Shown: positions 1 to 6,653 of the stretch, in pieces
Layout: every line of letters starts with the position of its first letter
How positions within the stretch are numbered: the first letter of the stretch is position 1
DNA from: Fusobacteriota bacterium
GTDB lineage: Bacteria; Fusobacteriota; Fusobacteriia; Fusobacteriales; Fusobacteriaceae
NCBI GenBank assembly: GCA_003973585.1
Contig: QNYN01000079.1
Location: 1 to 6,898, forward strand
Direction: 5' to 3'
Length of the DNA stretch: 6,898 nt
Position numbers and translations under genes: made by a program
Notes under the pieces: model-generated
Database searches by the model: none
What the model was told of the DNA's origin: nothing
What the model saw: only the letters and a program-made list of their open reading frames with translations

Positions 1-203
1 TATTACCAATATTTAAATATTTAATGGATTTAGGAGTAGAAGAATCTGAAATGTGGGGAACATTTAATATGGGTGTTGGATTTATAATAGTAGCTAGTTT
101 AGAAGAAAAAGAAGGGATTATGAAAACTTTAGAAGAATTAGGAGAAGCACCTTATGAAATTGGTGTTGTTTCTAAAGGAGAAAATGGAATATGTTTAAAA
201 TAG
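1..203 (+). CDS. purM: Phosphoribosylformylglycinamidine cyclo-ligase (AIR synthetase), C-terminal end only
   Basis: Only the last 66 codons are present, read from base 3, because the window begins inside the gene. PurM closes the imidazole ring by converting FGAM to AIR with ATP in the cytosol, the fifth step of IMP synthesis. The visible part carries the conserved C-terminal block EMWGTFNMGVGF (visible residues 16-27), matching the family's EM-x-x-TFNMG-G signature, followed by the typical tail with an EIG-V motif. The stop codon at 201-203 overlaps the start of purN by 13 bases, so the two are probably translationally coupled. The order purM-purN-purH-purD is the standard bacterial pur operon order. 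The fragment is short, but the motif and the context make the call safe. Confidence 0.93.
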   Translation, partial: LPIFKYLMDLGVEESEMWGTFNMGVGFIIVASLEEKEGIMKTLEELGEAPYEIGVVSKGENGICLK

Positions 204-769
204 CTGTTTTAGTTTCAGGTGGTGGAAGTAATTTACAATCTATATTAGACAATGAAAATCATGGGAAACTATACAAAGTAACTCATATAATAGCAGATAG
301 GGAATGTTTTGGAATAGAACGAGGAAAACAATTTGGAATAGAAGGAAAAATATTTGATAGAAAACTTTATAAAGAAAATATTTCCGATGAAATACATAAT
401 TTTTTAGGAGATAAAGTTGATTTAGTTGTTCTTGCAGGATTTCTTTCAATACTAGAAGGTAAATTTATAGAAGAGAGAAAAGAGAAAATTATAAATATTC
501 ACCCATCTTTGCTACCGAAATTTGGTGGTCCTGGGATGTTTGGAATGAGAATACATAGAGCAGTGATAGAATCAAAAGAAAAAGAATCAGGATGTACAGT
601 TCATTATGTAGATAGTGGTGTAGATACTGGAAAGATTATAGAACAGATAAAAGTTAAAGTTGAAGAGGATGACACTCCAGAAACATTACAAAAAAAAGTT
701 TTAGTAGAAGAACATAAATTATTACCGAAAGCTATAGAAAAATTAGCTAAGATAAATAATGAAAAATAG
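191..769 (+). CDS. purN: Phosphoribosylglycinamide formyltransferase (GART), folate-dependent
   Basis: This 192-residue protein matches the usual PurN length of about 190-215. It transfers a formyl group from 10-formyltetrahydrofolate to GAR, giving FGAR (third step of IMP synthesis, cytosolic). The phosphate-binding glycine loop SGGGSN lies at residues 9-14. The catalytic block INIHPSLLP (101-109) supplies Asn102 and His104. The segment VHYVDSGVDTG (137-147) supplies His138 and Asp145, aligning with E. coli Asn106, His108, His137 and Asp144. The loop PGMFGMRIH replaces the shorter E. coli version and is common in low-GC bacteria. The ATG at 191 is preceded by AAAGGAG at 174-180 inside the end of purM. 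An ATG at 184 is in another frame. The gene is intact, with 39 bases before purH. Confidence 0.96.
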   Translation: MFKIAVLVSGGGSNLQSILDNENHGKLYKVTHIIADRECFGIERGKQFGIEGKIFDRKLYKENISDEIHNFLGDKVDLVVLAGFLSILEGKFIEERKEKIINIHPSLLPKFGGPGMFGMRIHRAVIESKEKESGCTVHYVDSGVDTGKIIEQIKVKVEEDDTPETLQKKVLVEEHKLLPKAIEKLAKINNEK

Positions 770-796
770 AATAATAATAATTAGATTATTTATAAT

Positions 797-803
797 AGGG
801 GGA
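797..803 (+). promoter_or_regulatory. Ribosome binding site for purH, supporting a TTG start
   Basis: The purine-rich run AGGGGGA sits five bases upstream of the TTG at 809. No ATG or GTG in this frame is better placed, and the protein begins directly with the family's expected N-terminus ([10 protein letters not shown]). The site therefore fixes TTG as the start codon. Confidence 0.75.
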
Positions 804-808
804 CAAAA

Positions 809-2302
809 TTGAAGAGAGCGTTAATATCAGTATATGATAAAACTGGAATTGTAGAATTTTCAAAATTCTTAATTAGCCAAGGAATCGAAATAATCTCAAC
901 AGGTGGAACATATAGACATTTAAAAGAAAATAATGTAGAAGTTTTAGATGTAGCAGAGGTGACAAAAGCAGAAGAAATGCTAGATGGAAGGGTAAAAACT
1001 TTACATCCAGTTATCCATGGTGGAATTTTAGCTATTAGAGATAATAAAGAGCATATGGAAACACTAAAAGCGAGAGAAATTACAACTATCGATATGGTAA
1101 TAGTTAATCTATACCCATTTTTTAAAGAAGTTCAAAATGATATTAGTTTTGAAGCAAAGGTAGAATTCATAGATATTGGTGGACCTACAATGCTTAGATC
1201 TGCAGCTAAATCTTTTAAAGATGTAGTGGTAATTTCAAATGTTTCAGACTATGAAGTTGTAAAAAAAGAGATGGAAGAAGGAAATGTAACTTTTGAAACT
1301 AGAAAAAGATTGGCAGGGAAAGTATTTAATTTGACATCTGCTTATGATGCTGCTATTTCTAATTTCTTGTTAGAAGAAGAGATGCCAGAATATCTAAGTG
1401 CTTCTTATGTAAAGAAAATGGATTTAAGATATGGTGAAAACCCACATCAAAAATCAGCATATTATGTAGCTACTTCAGAATCTGGAGCTATGAGAGATTT
1501 TGATCAATTAAATGGAAAGGAATTGTCTTTTAATAATATTAGAGATATGGATGTAGCTTGGAAAGTTGCAAATGAATTTGAAGTACCTGCTTGTTGTGGT
1601 CTTAAACATTCAACACCTTGTGGAGTAGGAATAGCAGATAGCGTTTATGAATCTTATATAAAAGCTTATAATTGTGATCCTATATCTATATTTGGTGGAA
1701 TTGTAGCATTCAATAAAGAAGTAGATGGAGAAACTGCTAATGAATTAAAGAAGATTTTCTTAGAAATAGTTATAGCTCCTAATTTTACAGATGAAGCTTT
1801 AGAAATATTAAAAACAAAGAAAAACTTGAGAGTAATTAGAGCATATCAAAAGCCGTGTGACAAATTAGATTATGTGAAAGTTGATGGTGGAATATTAGTT
1901 CAAGATAGAGATACAGCTTTTTCAAATGACTTTAAGGTTGTTACTGATAAAAAACCTACTGCTGATGAAATGACTGATTTAGTCTTTGGAATGAAAGTAG
2001 TAAAACATGTAAAATCAAATGCCATTGTAGTAGTAAAAGATGGAATGGCAAAGGGAATAGGAACAGGAGAAACAAATAGAATTTGGGCAACAAAGCAAGC
2101 TATAGAAAGAGCAGGAGATGGAACTGTATTAGCTTCAGATGCATTCTTCCCATTTAGAGATGTAGTAGATGCTTGTGCAGAGGCTAATATAAAAGCTATA
2201 GCACAACCAGGAGGATCTATGAGGGATCAAGAATCTATAGATGCTTGTAATGAACATAGTATTTCAATGGTAATGACAGGGATAAGACATTTTAAACATT
2301 AA
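809..2302 (+). CDS. purH: Bifunctional AICAR formyltransferase / IMP cyclohydrolase
   Basis: This protein performs the last two steps of IMP synthesis: AICAR is formylated by 10-formyl-THF to FAICAR, which is then cyclised to IMP. At 497 residues it is slightly shorter than the common 510-530. The N-terminal MGS-like cyclohydrolase domain covers about 1-145, with STGGT (30-34), [14 protein letters not shown] (59-72), VNLYPF (99-104) and DIGGPTMLR (122-130). The transformylase domain follows, with [10 protein letters not shown] (205-214) and the catalytic Lys266-His267 pair in KHSTPCG. Many bacteria have Asn where this protein has Thr269. The C-terminal part carries SDAFFPF (443-449), QPGGS (466-470) and the ending TGIRHFKH. 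Translation starts at TTG. A strong hairpin begins two bases after the stop codon and separates it from purD. Confidence 0.97.
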   Translation: MKRALISVYDKTGIVEFSKFLISQGIEIISTGGTYRHLKENNVEVLDVAEVTKAEEMLDGRVKTLHPVIHGGILAIRDNKEHMETLKAREITTIDMVIVNLYPFFKEVQNDISFEAKVEFIDIGGPTMLRSAAKSFKDVVVISNVSDYEVVKKEMEEGNVTFETRKRLAGKVFNLTSAYDAAISNFLLEEEMPEYLSASYVKKMDLRYGENPHQKSAYYVATSESGAMRDFDQLNGKELSFNNIRDMDVAWKVANEFEVPACCGLKHSTPCGVGIADSVYESYIKAYNCDPISIFGGIVAFNKEVDGETANELKKIFLEIVIAPNFTDEALEILKTKKNLRVIRAYQKPCDKLDYVKVDGGILVQDRDTAFSNDFKVVTDKKPTADEMTDLVFGMKVVKHVKSNAIVVVKDGMAKGIGTGETNRIWATKQAIERAGDGTVLASDAFFPFRDVVDACAEANIKAIAQPGGSMRDQESIDACNEHSISMVMTGIRHFKH

Positions 2303-2303
2303 A

Positions 2304-2340
2304 AAAAGTGAAAAGTGTCGCCGCGACACTTTTTACTTTT
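2304..2340 (+). terminator. GC-cored hairpin between purH and purD (possible leaky bidirectional terminator), copy 1 of a repeat
   Basis: A 17-bp stem pairs 2304-2320 with 2324-2340 around the 3-base loop CCG at 2321-2323, with a single G-U wobble (2310/2334). The core is GTGTCG-CCG-CGACAC flanked by A4 on the left and T5 on the right, so it has terminator shape in both directions. It lies inside the operon, and its right arm ends at the base before the purD ribosome binding site. It may partly terminate transcription, protect or process the mRNA, or adjust purD expression. A 25-base core recurs after purD with one base changed. Confidence 0.7.
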
Positions 2341-2347
2341 AAAGGAG
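2341..2347 (+). promoter_or_regulatory. Ribosome binding site deciding the purD start
   Basis: AAAGGAG lies nine bases before the ATG at 2357. An earlier in-frame GTG at 2315 falls inside the hairpin stem and would add 14 residues unlike any PurD N-terminus, so the start at 2357 is preferred. Confidence 0.85.
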
Positions 2348-2356
2348 AAATTAATT

Positions 2357-3601
2357 ATGAAAATATTAATAATCGGTAGTGGTGGAAGGGAACATGCCAT
2401 CGCTTGGAAATTTGCTCAGAATGAAAAAGTAGAAAAAATATATGTTGCACCTGGAAATGCAGGGACAGAAAAAATGGAAATTTGTGAAAATATAAAATTA
2501 GAAACTACAAAAGAAATGATTGAATTTGCAAAAGAAAATAAAATCAATTTAACTATGATAGGATCGGAAGAGATGCTAGTAGATGGAATAGTTGATGAAT
2601 TCGAAAGAAATAATTTAACAATATTTGGGCCTAATAAAAAATCAGCTATTTTAGAAGGAAGTAAAGCTTATGCAAAAGATTTTATGAAAAAATATGGTGT
2701 AAAAACTGCTACTTATGAAATTTTTACTGACTATAACACTGCAATTAAATATTTAGATACTATAGAATATCCCACTGTTATAAAAGCAAGTGGCCTAGCA
2801 GCTGGAAAAGGTGTGATAATAGCTAAAAATCAAGAGGAAGCAGTAAAAGCAGTAAATGATATGATGTTAGATAATAAATTTAGTGAAGCTGGAGCAGAGA
2901 TTGTCATAGAAGAATTTTTAGAAGGAGTAGAAGCTTCTATCTTGTCTATAACAGATGGAGAAGTGATAGTACCTTTTATCTCAGCAAAGGATCATAAAAA
3001 AATCGGTGTTGGTGAAACAGGGCTAAATACTGGAGGGATGGGAGTAGTAGCACCAAATCCTTATGTAACACCTGAAATTATGGAAAGTTTTAAAAAAGAA
3101 ATTATGGAACCTACTCTAAATGGATTAAAGTCTGAAGGAATGAAATTTAATGGAGTTATTTTCTTTGGATTGATGATTACAAAGAAAGGGATCTATTCTT
3201 TAGAATATAATATGAGATTAGGAGATCCAGAAACACAAGCTGTCTTACCATTAATGGAAAATGATTTCTTAGAAGTTTTGGAGATGTGTATAGATGGGAA
3301 ATTAAAAGATTTAGAAATGAAATGGAAAGATGCAACTGCTTGTTGTGTGGTAGGGGTATCAGGAGGCTATCCTGAAGGATATAAGAAGGGATACGAGATC
3401 ACAGGAGTTTCTACTGTAGAAGATTTAGTTTTTGTAGCAGGGGCTAAATTAGAAGGTGAAAAGATGATTACTAGTGGTGGTCGAGTAATAAATGTAGTGA
3501 GTTTAGGAGAGTCATTAGAAGAAGCAAGGGAAAAAGCTTATAATTCTCTAGAAAAAATTAATTTTACAGATATGTATTTTAGAGAAGATATAGGATTATA
3601 A
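2357..3601 (+). CDS. purD: Phosphoribosylamine-glycine ligase (GAR synthetase)
   Basis: From the ATG at 2357 this encodes 414 residues, close to the usual ~420. It joins phosphoribosylamine to glycine with ATP to make GAR, the second step of IMP synthesis and the substrate of PurN encoded upstream. The N-terminal domain opens with MKILIIGSGGREHA (1-14), the family hallmark. The ATP-grasp domain shows YPTVIKASGLAAGKGV (138-153), the ATP-contacting EEFLEG (185-190), the glycine-rich TGLNTGGMG (221-229) and the metal-binding EYNMRLGDPETQ (283-294), where relatives usually read EFN-R-GDPETQ. The C-terminal domain ends with TDMYFREDIG, also typical. An alternative GTG start at 2315 is rejected because it lies in the hairpin. 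This is the last gene of the purine operon and is followed by two hairpins. Confidence 0.97.
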   Translation: MKILIIGSGGREHAIAWKFAQNEKVEKIYVAPGNAGTEKMEICENIKLETTKEMIEFAKENKINLTMIGSEEMLVDGIVDEFERNNLTIFGPNKKSAILEGSKAYAKDFMKKYGVKTATYEIFTDYNTAIKYLDTIEYPTVIKASGLAAGKGVIIAKNQEEAVKAVNDMMLDNKFSEAGAEIVIEEFLEGVEASILSITDGEVIVPFISAKDHKKIGVGETGLNTGGMGVVAPNPYVTPEIMESFKKEIMEPTLNGLKSEGMKFNGVIFFGLMITKKGIYSLEYNMRLGDPETQAVLPLMENDFLEVLEMCIDGKLKDLEMKWKDATACCVVGVSGGYPEGYKKGYEITGVSTVEDLVFVAGAKLEGEKMITSGGRVINVVSLGESLEEAREKAYNSLEKINFTDMYFREDIGL

Positions 3602-3610
3602 GGACTGAAA

Positions 3611-3641
3611 TCTAAAAAGTGTCGCCGCGATACTTTTTAGA
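3611..3641 (+). terminator. GC-cored hairpin after purD, copy 2 of the repeat
   Basis: A 14-bp stem pairs 3611-3624 with 3628-3641 around the loop CCG (3625-3627), with one G-U wobble (3621/3631). Bases 3615-3639 match 2311-2335 except for one C-to-T change. It begins nine bases after the purD stop codon and lies just before a classical terminator. The pair would act as tandem terminators, or this copy serves another role such as 3'-end protection. Confidence 0.7.
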
Positions 3642-3648
3642 AAAGATG

Positions 3649-3677
3649 AAAGAGATGCTTAGGTGTCTCTTTTTTTT
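3649..3677 (+). terminator. Rho-independent terminator of the purine operon
   Basis: A 10-bp stem (3649-3658 with 3663-3672, two G-U wobbles) closes a TTAG loop and runs into eight consecutive T residues (3670-3677). It sits 47 bases after the purD stop and before a new ribosome binding site, so it most likely ends the pur transcript. Confidence 0.85.
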
Positions 3678-3737
3678 GTCTTCTAGGAAATTTAATTTAT
3701 TTCAGTATAAATAGATATAGAAACTACTGTGCTTAGT

Positions 3738-3742
3738 GGAGG
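3738..3742 (+). promoter_or_regulatory. Ribosome binding site for the DUF2235 gene, supporting a TTG start
   Basis: GGAGG lies six bases before the TTG at 3749. The next residues (KKRIVICSDGTWN) form the standard DUF2235 N-terminus, so TTG is accepted as the start. Confidence 0.75.
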
Positions 3743-3748
3743 TTTAAA

Positions 3749-4804
3749 TTGAAAAAAAGAATTGTTATTTGTTCAGATGGAACATGGAATAAACCTGAAG
3801 AAGATTTAAATAAAGACTTTCCAACAAATGTATTAAAAATATCTAGAGCCATAAAACCAATTGCAAAAGATGGAACTCCACAACAAGTTTTTTATGACTG
3901 GGGAGTAGGAGCTGATTATGGAGCTATCTCAGGGGGGATAACTGGGAAAGGAGTTTTGAAAAATGTAGTAGATGGCTATAGATATATTGTCCAAAATTAT
4001 AATGAAGGAGATGAAATTTATTTATTTGGATTTAGTAGAGGTGCTTACACTATGAGAGCACTTTCTGGGCTTATAAATAATTGTGGGATCTTAAAAAGAG
4101 AAGATGCTAAACTTATAAATATGGCTTTTAAACATTATAAAACTCGTGGGAAAGCATATTCTCCTAGTGGGGAAAAATCTATAGAGTTTAGAAAAAAGTA
4201 TTCTCATAAATCAAGGGATATTAAATTTATGGGACTGTGGGATACAGTAGGAGCTATGGGAATTCCAATAACATTTTTAGGGAGTTTCAGTGAAAAAGAT
4301 GAATTCTATGATACCAAAATAGGAAAGAATGTAAAAAATGCAAGACATGCTCTAGCAATTGATGAACTACGAGCTGACTTTGAGCCTACATTTTGGAGGG
4401 AAGGTGATAAAAATAAAGTAAAACAAGTTTGGTTTGCAGGAGTTCATAGTGATATTGGTGGAAGTTATAAACCAGATAAAAAAGGTCTTTCTATTGCAGA
4501 AAATTCATTAAATTGGATGATAAAAGAAGTAGAGAAAATTGGATTAGAAGTAGAAAGTCATCTAAAGGATAAAATTAAAATTAATATAGCGAAAACACCA
4601 TTAGCAGAAAAACATAATTCAAGAACAAAGTTTTTTAGATTGAAACAAAAGTATTATCGTAATTTAGAAGATTCAGGAGAAAAAGTTTTAATCCATGAAT
4701 CAGTAAAAATAAGATATGAAAAAGATGAAAGTTACCGACCTAAAAATTTAGAAGAATATTTAAAGAAATCAAAAGGATGGAAAAATATAATCTTAGAAAA
4801 ATAA
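3749..4804 (+). CDS. DUF2235 family alpha/beta hydrolase (Tle1-like putative phospholipase)
   Basis: This 351-residue protein opens with VICSDGTWN (6-14), the hallmark of DUF2235. The family includes the Tle1 phospholipase effectors of type VI secretion and many uncharacterised cytosolic hydrolases. The nucleophile elbow GFSRGA (94-99) places the likely catalytic Ser96. GLWDTVGA (162-169) supplies a candidate Asp165, and WFAGVHSDIGG (228-238) a candidate His233, so the catalytic set looks intact. HNSR at 289-292 may belong to the C-terminal family motif. I see no signal peptide or membrane segment, and no VgrG, PAAR, Hcp or immunity gene lies beside it, which argues against a secreted effector here. 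It has its own ribosome binding site after the pur terminator and is followed by a 142-base gap. The real substrate is unknown; a glycerophospholipid or other ester is an inference from the family. Base composition matches its neighbours. Confidence 0.85.
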   Translation: MKKRIVICSDGTWNKPEEDLNKDFPTNVLKISRAIKPIAKDGTPQQVFYDWGVGADYGAISGGITGKGVLKNVVDGYRYIVQNYNEGDEIYLFGFSRGAYTMRALSGLINNCGILKREDAKLINMAFKHYKTRGKAYSPSGEKSIEFRKKYSHKSRDIKFMGLWDTVGAMGIPITFLGSFSEKDEFYDTKIGKNVKNARHALAIDELRADFEPTFWREGDKNKVKQVWFAGVHSDIGGSYKPDKKGLSIAENSLNWMIKEVEKIGLEVESHLKDKIKINIAKTPLAEKHNSRTKFFRLKQKYYRNLEDSGEKVLIHESVKIRYEKDESYRPKNLEEYLKKSKGWKNIILEK

Positions 4805-4858
4805 TTAAAATACTAGCTAGGAGTCTAAAGACTATTTTACTAAAAATTTTTAAAGTTA

Positions 4859-4867
4859 TGGTATAAT
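4859..4867 (+). promoter_or_regulatory. Extended -10 promoter for the lipid kinase gene
   Basis: TGGTATAAT gives a perfect TATAAT (4862-4867) with an upstream TG-N element, the strongest promoter-like match in the window. No good -35 is seen at 17 bases; TTTTAC at 4835-4840 is 21 bases away. Transcription would start near 4873-4875, giving a leader of roughly 73 bases. The 12-base palindrome TAAAAATTTTTA (4841-4852) lies in the spacer and could be an operator or just AT-rich background. Confidence 0.6.
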
Positions 4868-4869
4868 TG

Positions 4870-4932
4870 AAATGATTTAAAAATGAGAGAGAATGAATAG
4901 AAAATAATAAAAAGCAACTGATTAAATCATTT
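4870..4932 (+). repeat. Inverted repeat in the leader of the lipid kinase gene
   Basis: AAATGATTTAA (4870-4880) and TTAAATCATTT (4922-4932) are exact reverse complements, 11 bp each, separated by 41 bases. The left arm covers the expected transcription start and the right arm ends just before the AGAGGTG ribosome binding site (4936-4942). It could form a long-range leader stem that affects translation, or be a pair of operator half-sites. The arms are AT-rich, so a chance match is possible. Confidence 0.4.
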
Positions 4933-4946
4933 TATAGAGGTGAAAT

Positions 4947-5897
4947 ATGAAGAAAGTAAAATTAATTTATAATCCTTTTTCAGGAAATAATAAAATAATA
5001 TCTGAGATAGATACAATAATAGGAGTATACCAAAAAAATGGATATCAATTAATTCCATTTAGGATTTCATATGAGTCAAAATTAGAAGATGCATTTGCCG
5101 ATCTAAATGATGGAACTTGGGATCACCTTCTACTAGCAGGTGGTGATGGATCTGTAAGTAAAAGTATAGATATGATGAAAAAAAAGGGAATAGATTTACC
5201 AGTAGGAATACTTCCAACAGGGACAGCAAATGATTTTGCTAAATGTTTAGGAATTCCAAATGAGCTAGAAGAAGCTTGTAAACAAATTATAAATTCTGAA
5301 CCTAAAAAAATAGATTTAGGAATAGTAAATGGAGAGTATTTCATCAATGTATTAAGTTTTGGTTTATTTACAGAAGTATCACAAAATACTCCTACAAACT
5401 TAAAAAATACCATTGGGAAATTAGCATATTATCTAAATGGTATTAAAGAGCTACCCAAATTTAGAAAATTTAAAATTTATGTAGAAAGTGAAGAAAAAGT
5501 CTTTGTAGGAGATGCTTCTTTAGTTTTTGTATTTAATGGGAAAACAGCAGGAAATATAAATATAGCTTATAAGTCAGAATTAGATGATGGGATGCTAGAT
5601 GTAATAATCGTAAAAGCTGATTTTATTAATACTACAAAATCATTTTTTAATTTCCTTGTGAGAAATCATTTAGAAGATAGTAATGGTGGAATAGAGCATT
5701 TTAGAACTAAAAAAGTAATAATCGATTGTGGTGATGATATAAAAACAGATATAGATGGGGAAAAAGGACCCGACTTTCCATTACAGATAAATTGTGAAGA
5801 AGAAGGACTTCGTGTACTAGGATATAAAAAAATGGGATTAAAGCAATTTGAAAAATTCTTAGAGAATATAAAAGAGAGTTTACCAAATAAAAAATAA
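4947..5897 (+). CDS. Diacylglycerol/lipid kinase, YegS/DgkB type
   Basis: This 316-residue protein belongs to the DAGK catalytic-domain family (YegS, BmrU, DgkB), soluble or membrane-peripheral enzymes that phosphorylate diacylglycerol or a related lipid with ATP to return it to phospholipid synthesis. NPFSG (9-13) and the nucleotide-binding GGDGS (65-69) are followed by GILPTGTANDFA (87-98), the family signature. The second domain carries ELDDGMLD (211-218) and the IDGE motif (269-272), whose Glu272 matches the catalytic base position known from DgkB. The C-terminal tail of about 25 residues after the core (KQFEKFLENIKES) is longer than in many relatives and looks helical. The ATG at 4947 follows AGAGGTG by four bases. 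The gene has its own promoter and may be co-transcribed with the nucleoside kinase gene 51 bases downstream. The exact lipid substrate cannot be read from the sequence. Confidence 0.92.
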   Translation: MKKVKLIYNPFSGNNKIISEIDTIIGVYQKNGYQLIPFRISYESKLEDAFADLNDGTWDHLLLAGGDGSVSKSIDMMKKKGIDLPVGILPTGTANDFAKCLGIPNELEEACKQIINSEPKKIDLGIVNGEYFINVLSFGLFTEVSQNTPTNLKNTIGKLAYYLNGIKELPKFRKFKIYVESEEKVFVGDASLVFVFNGKTAGNINIAYKSELDDGMLDVIIVKADFINTTKSFFNFLVRNHLEDSNGGIEHFRTKKVIIDCGDDIKTDIDGEKGPDFPLQINCEEEGLRVLGYKKMGLKQFEKFLENIKESLPNKK

Positions 5898-5917
5898 ATT
5901 TAAATAAATTTTTGTAG

Positions 5918-5926
5918 TGATATTAT
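5918..5926 (+). promoter_or_regulatory. Possible extended -10 element before the nucleoside kinase gene
   Basis: TGATATTAT has the TG-N-TATTAT form of an extended -10, ending 22 bases before the ATG at 5949. No convincing -35 is visible. It would leave a leader of about 16 bases that still includes the ribosome binding site AAAGGGAGGG (5937-5946). The candidate is weak in such AT-rich DNA, and read-through from the lipid kinase gene is equally possible because no terminator lies between them. Confidence 0.3.
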
Positions 5927-5948
5927 TTTAGGATACAAAGGGAGGGCT

Positions 5949-6653
5949 ATGAATATCAAATATTTTTCAACATTAAAGTTTATATTTATAAAAGCTACAA
6001 ACGATCTATTTCCAAATGCAAGGGTAAAAGTATTACATTCGTTAAATAATGGGGTGCTAACAGAAATATTAGGTGATGAAATAATTACAGAAACTGAAGT
6101 AGAAGCAATTAAAGAAAGGATGAATGAAATTATTCATTTAGATTTACCTATAAATAAACAAAGTATAGAAATTTGTAAAGCAATTGGGAATTCATGTTTT
6201 GATAACAGAGAAGATATAAAGAGGTTAATAGAAAATTCTCCTGAAAATGCAATAAGTTTATATGAATTAGAAGGCTATTATGATTTTTTTCATAATGGTT
6301 TATTTCCGAGTACTGGGTTTATAAATTTATTTGATCTTATAAGGTATGGTGAAAATAATGGGATTATTCTCAAATATCCTTTAAAGGAAGGAGATCATTT
6401 TTTACCACCAGTTGTTGAACATCCAAAATTAGCTAAAGTTTTTTATGAAAATGAAAAATGGGGTGAAATATTAGGAATACCAGATGTAGGGGCATTAAAT
6501 AAAATAATTTTAGAAGAAGAAATAGGAGAGTTAATTCGAGTAAATGAAGCATTACATAATAAAAAATTAGCTTATATTGCTGATGAAATAACCAGTTGTG
6601 ATGATGTAAAATTAGTTACTGTAGCAGGGCCATCTTCTTCTGGGAAAACGACC
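5949..6653 (+). CDS. Uridine-kinase-type nucleoside kinase, N-terminal part, broken at the contig junction
   Basis: About 235 residues are authentic. Residues ~10-215 resemble the ThrRS-like (SAD-type) region placed ahead of the kinase domain in the ~500-550-residue bacterial nucleoside kinases: FIFIKA (11-16), HSLNNGVLTEI (30-40), LYELEGYYDFFHNGLFPSTG (104-123) and FLPPVVEHP (151-159). The kinase domain then opens with VTVAGPSSSGKTT (223-235), a Walker A motif, and stops. The reading frame runs on to a stop at 6759-6761, but its last 35 codons are high-GC, low-complexity Ser/Thr/Arg residues, the wrong-frame reading of glyS. The family would phosphorylate uridine/cytidine or another nucleoside with ATP or GTP. 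The ATG follows GGAGG by only three bases. An N-terminal TGS domain, which I recall in many relatives, is not encoded upstream: the frame is open only back to 5904, with no similarity. The gene is truncated by the junction rather than by mutation. Confidence 0.85.
6635..6653. other. Chimeric junction between a low-GC and a high-GC genome
   Basis: Bases 6635-6652 (TTCTTCTGGGAAAACGAC) make sense in two frames at once. In the upstream gene's frame they finish the Walker A Ser-Ser-Gly-Lys-Thr. In the downstream gene's frame they read FFWEND, a conserved start of a GlyS block. GC content changes from about 25-30% to about 58% here. A join on a short shared word is the simplest explanation. The exact breakpoint within these bases cannot be decided. 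Confidence 0.85.

Noticed and set aside
240..449. Minus-strand 69-codon ORF inside purN
   Set aside because: Shadow of the coding strand: no ribosome binding site, composition dictated by purN codons, no recognisable motif.
2315..2356. GTG start at 2315 extending PurD by 14 residues
   Set aside because: It lies in the hairpin stem, has no ribosome binding site, and adds residues not expected for PurD. The ATG at 2357 has AAAGGAG in front of it.
3676..3721. Promoter for the DUF2235 gene (TATAAA at 3706-3711, TTGTCT at 3676-3681)
   Set aside because: The spacing is 24 bases, no other good -35 is found, and TATAAA is common in this AT-rich gap. A promoter is likely somewhere here but cannot be placed.
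3749..4804. Type VI secretion lipase effector with immunity partner
   Set aside because: DUF2235 includes Tle1 effectors, but no secretion component, adaptor or immunity gene is nearby, and the protein lacks obvious extra domains.
4822..4838. Small hairpin AGTCT-AA-AGACT followed by ATTTT as a terminator for the DUF2235 gene
   Set aside because: The stem is only four to five base pairs with a two-base loop, and the T run is short and interrupted. Too weak to call.
5123..5413. Minus-strand 96-codon ORF inside the lipid kinase gene
   Set aside because: It overlaps the most conserved part of the kinase (GGDGS and GTANDFA blocks) on the opposite strand and has no independent support.
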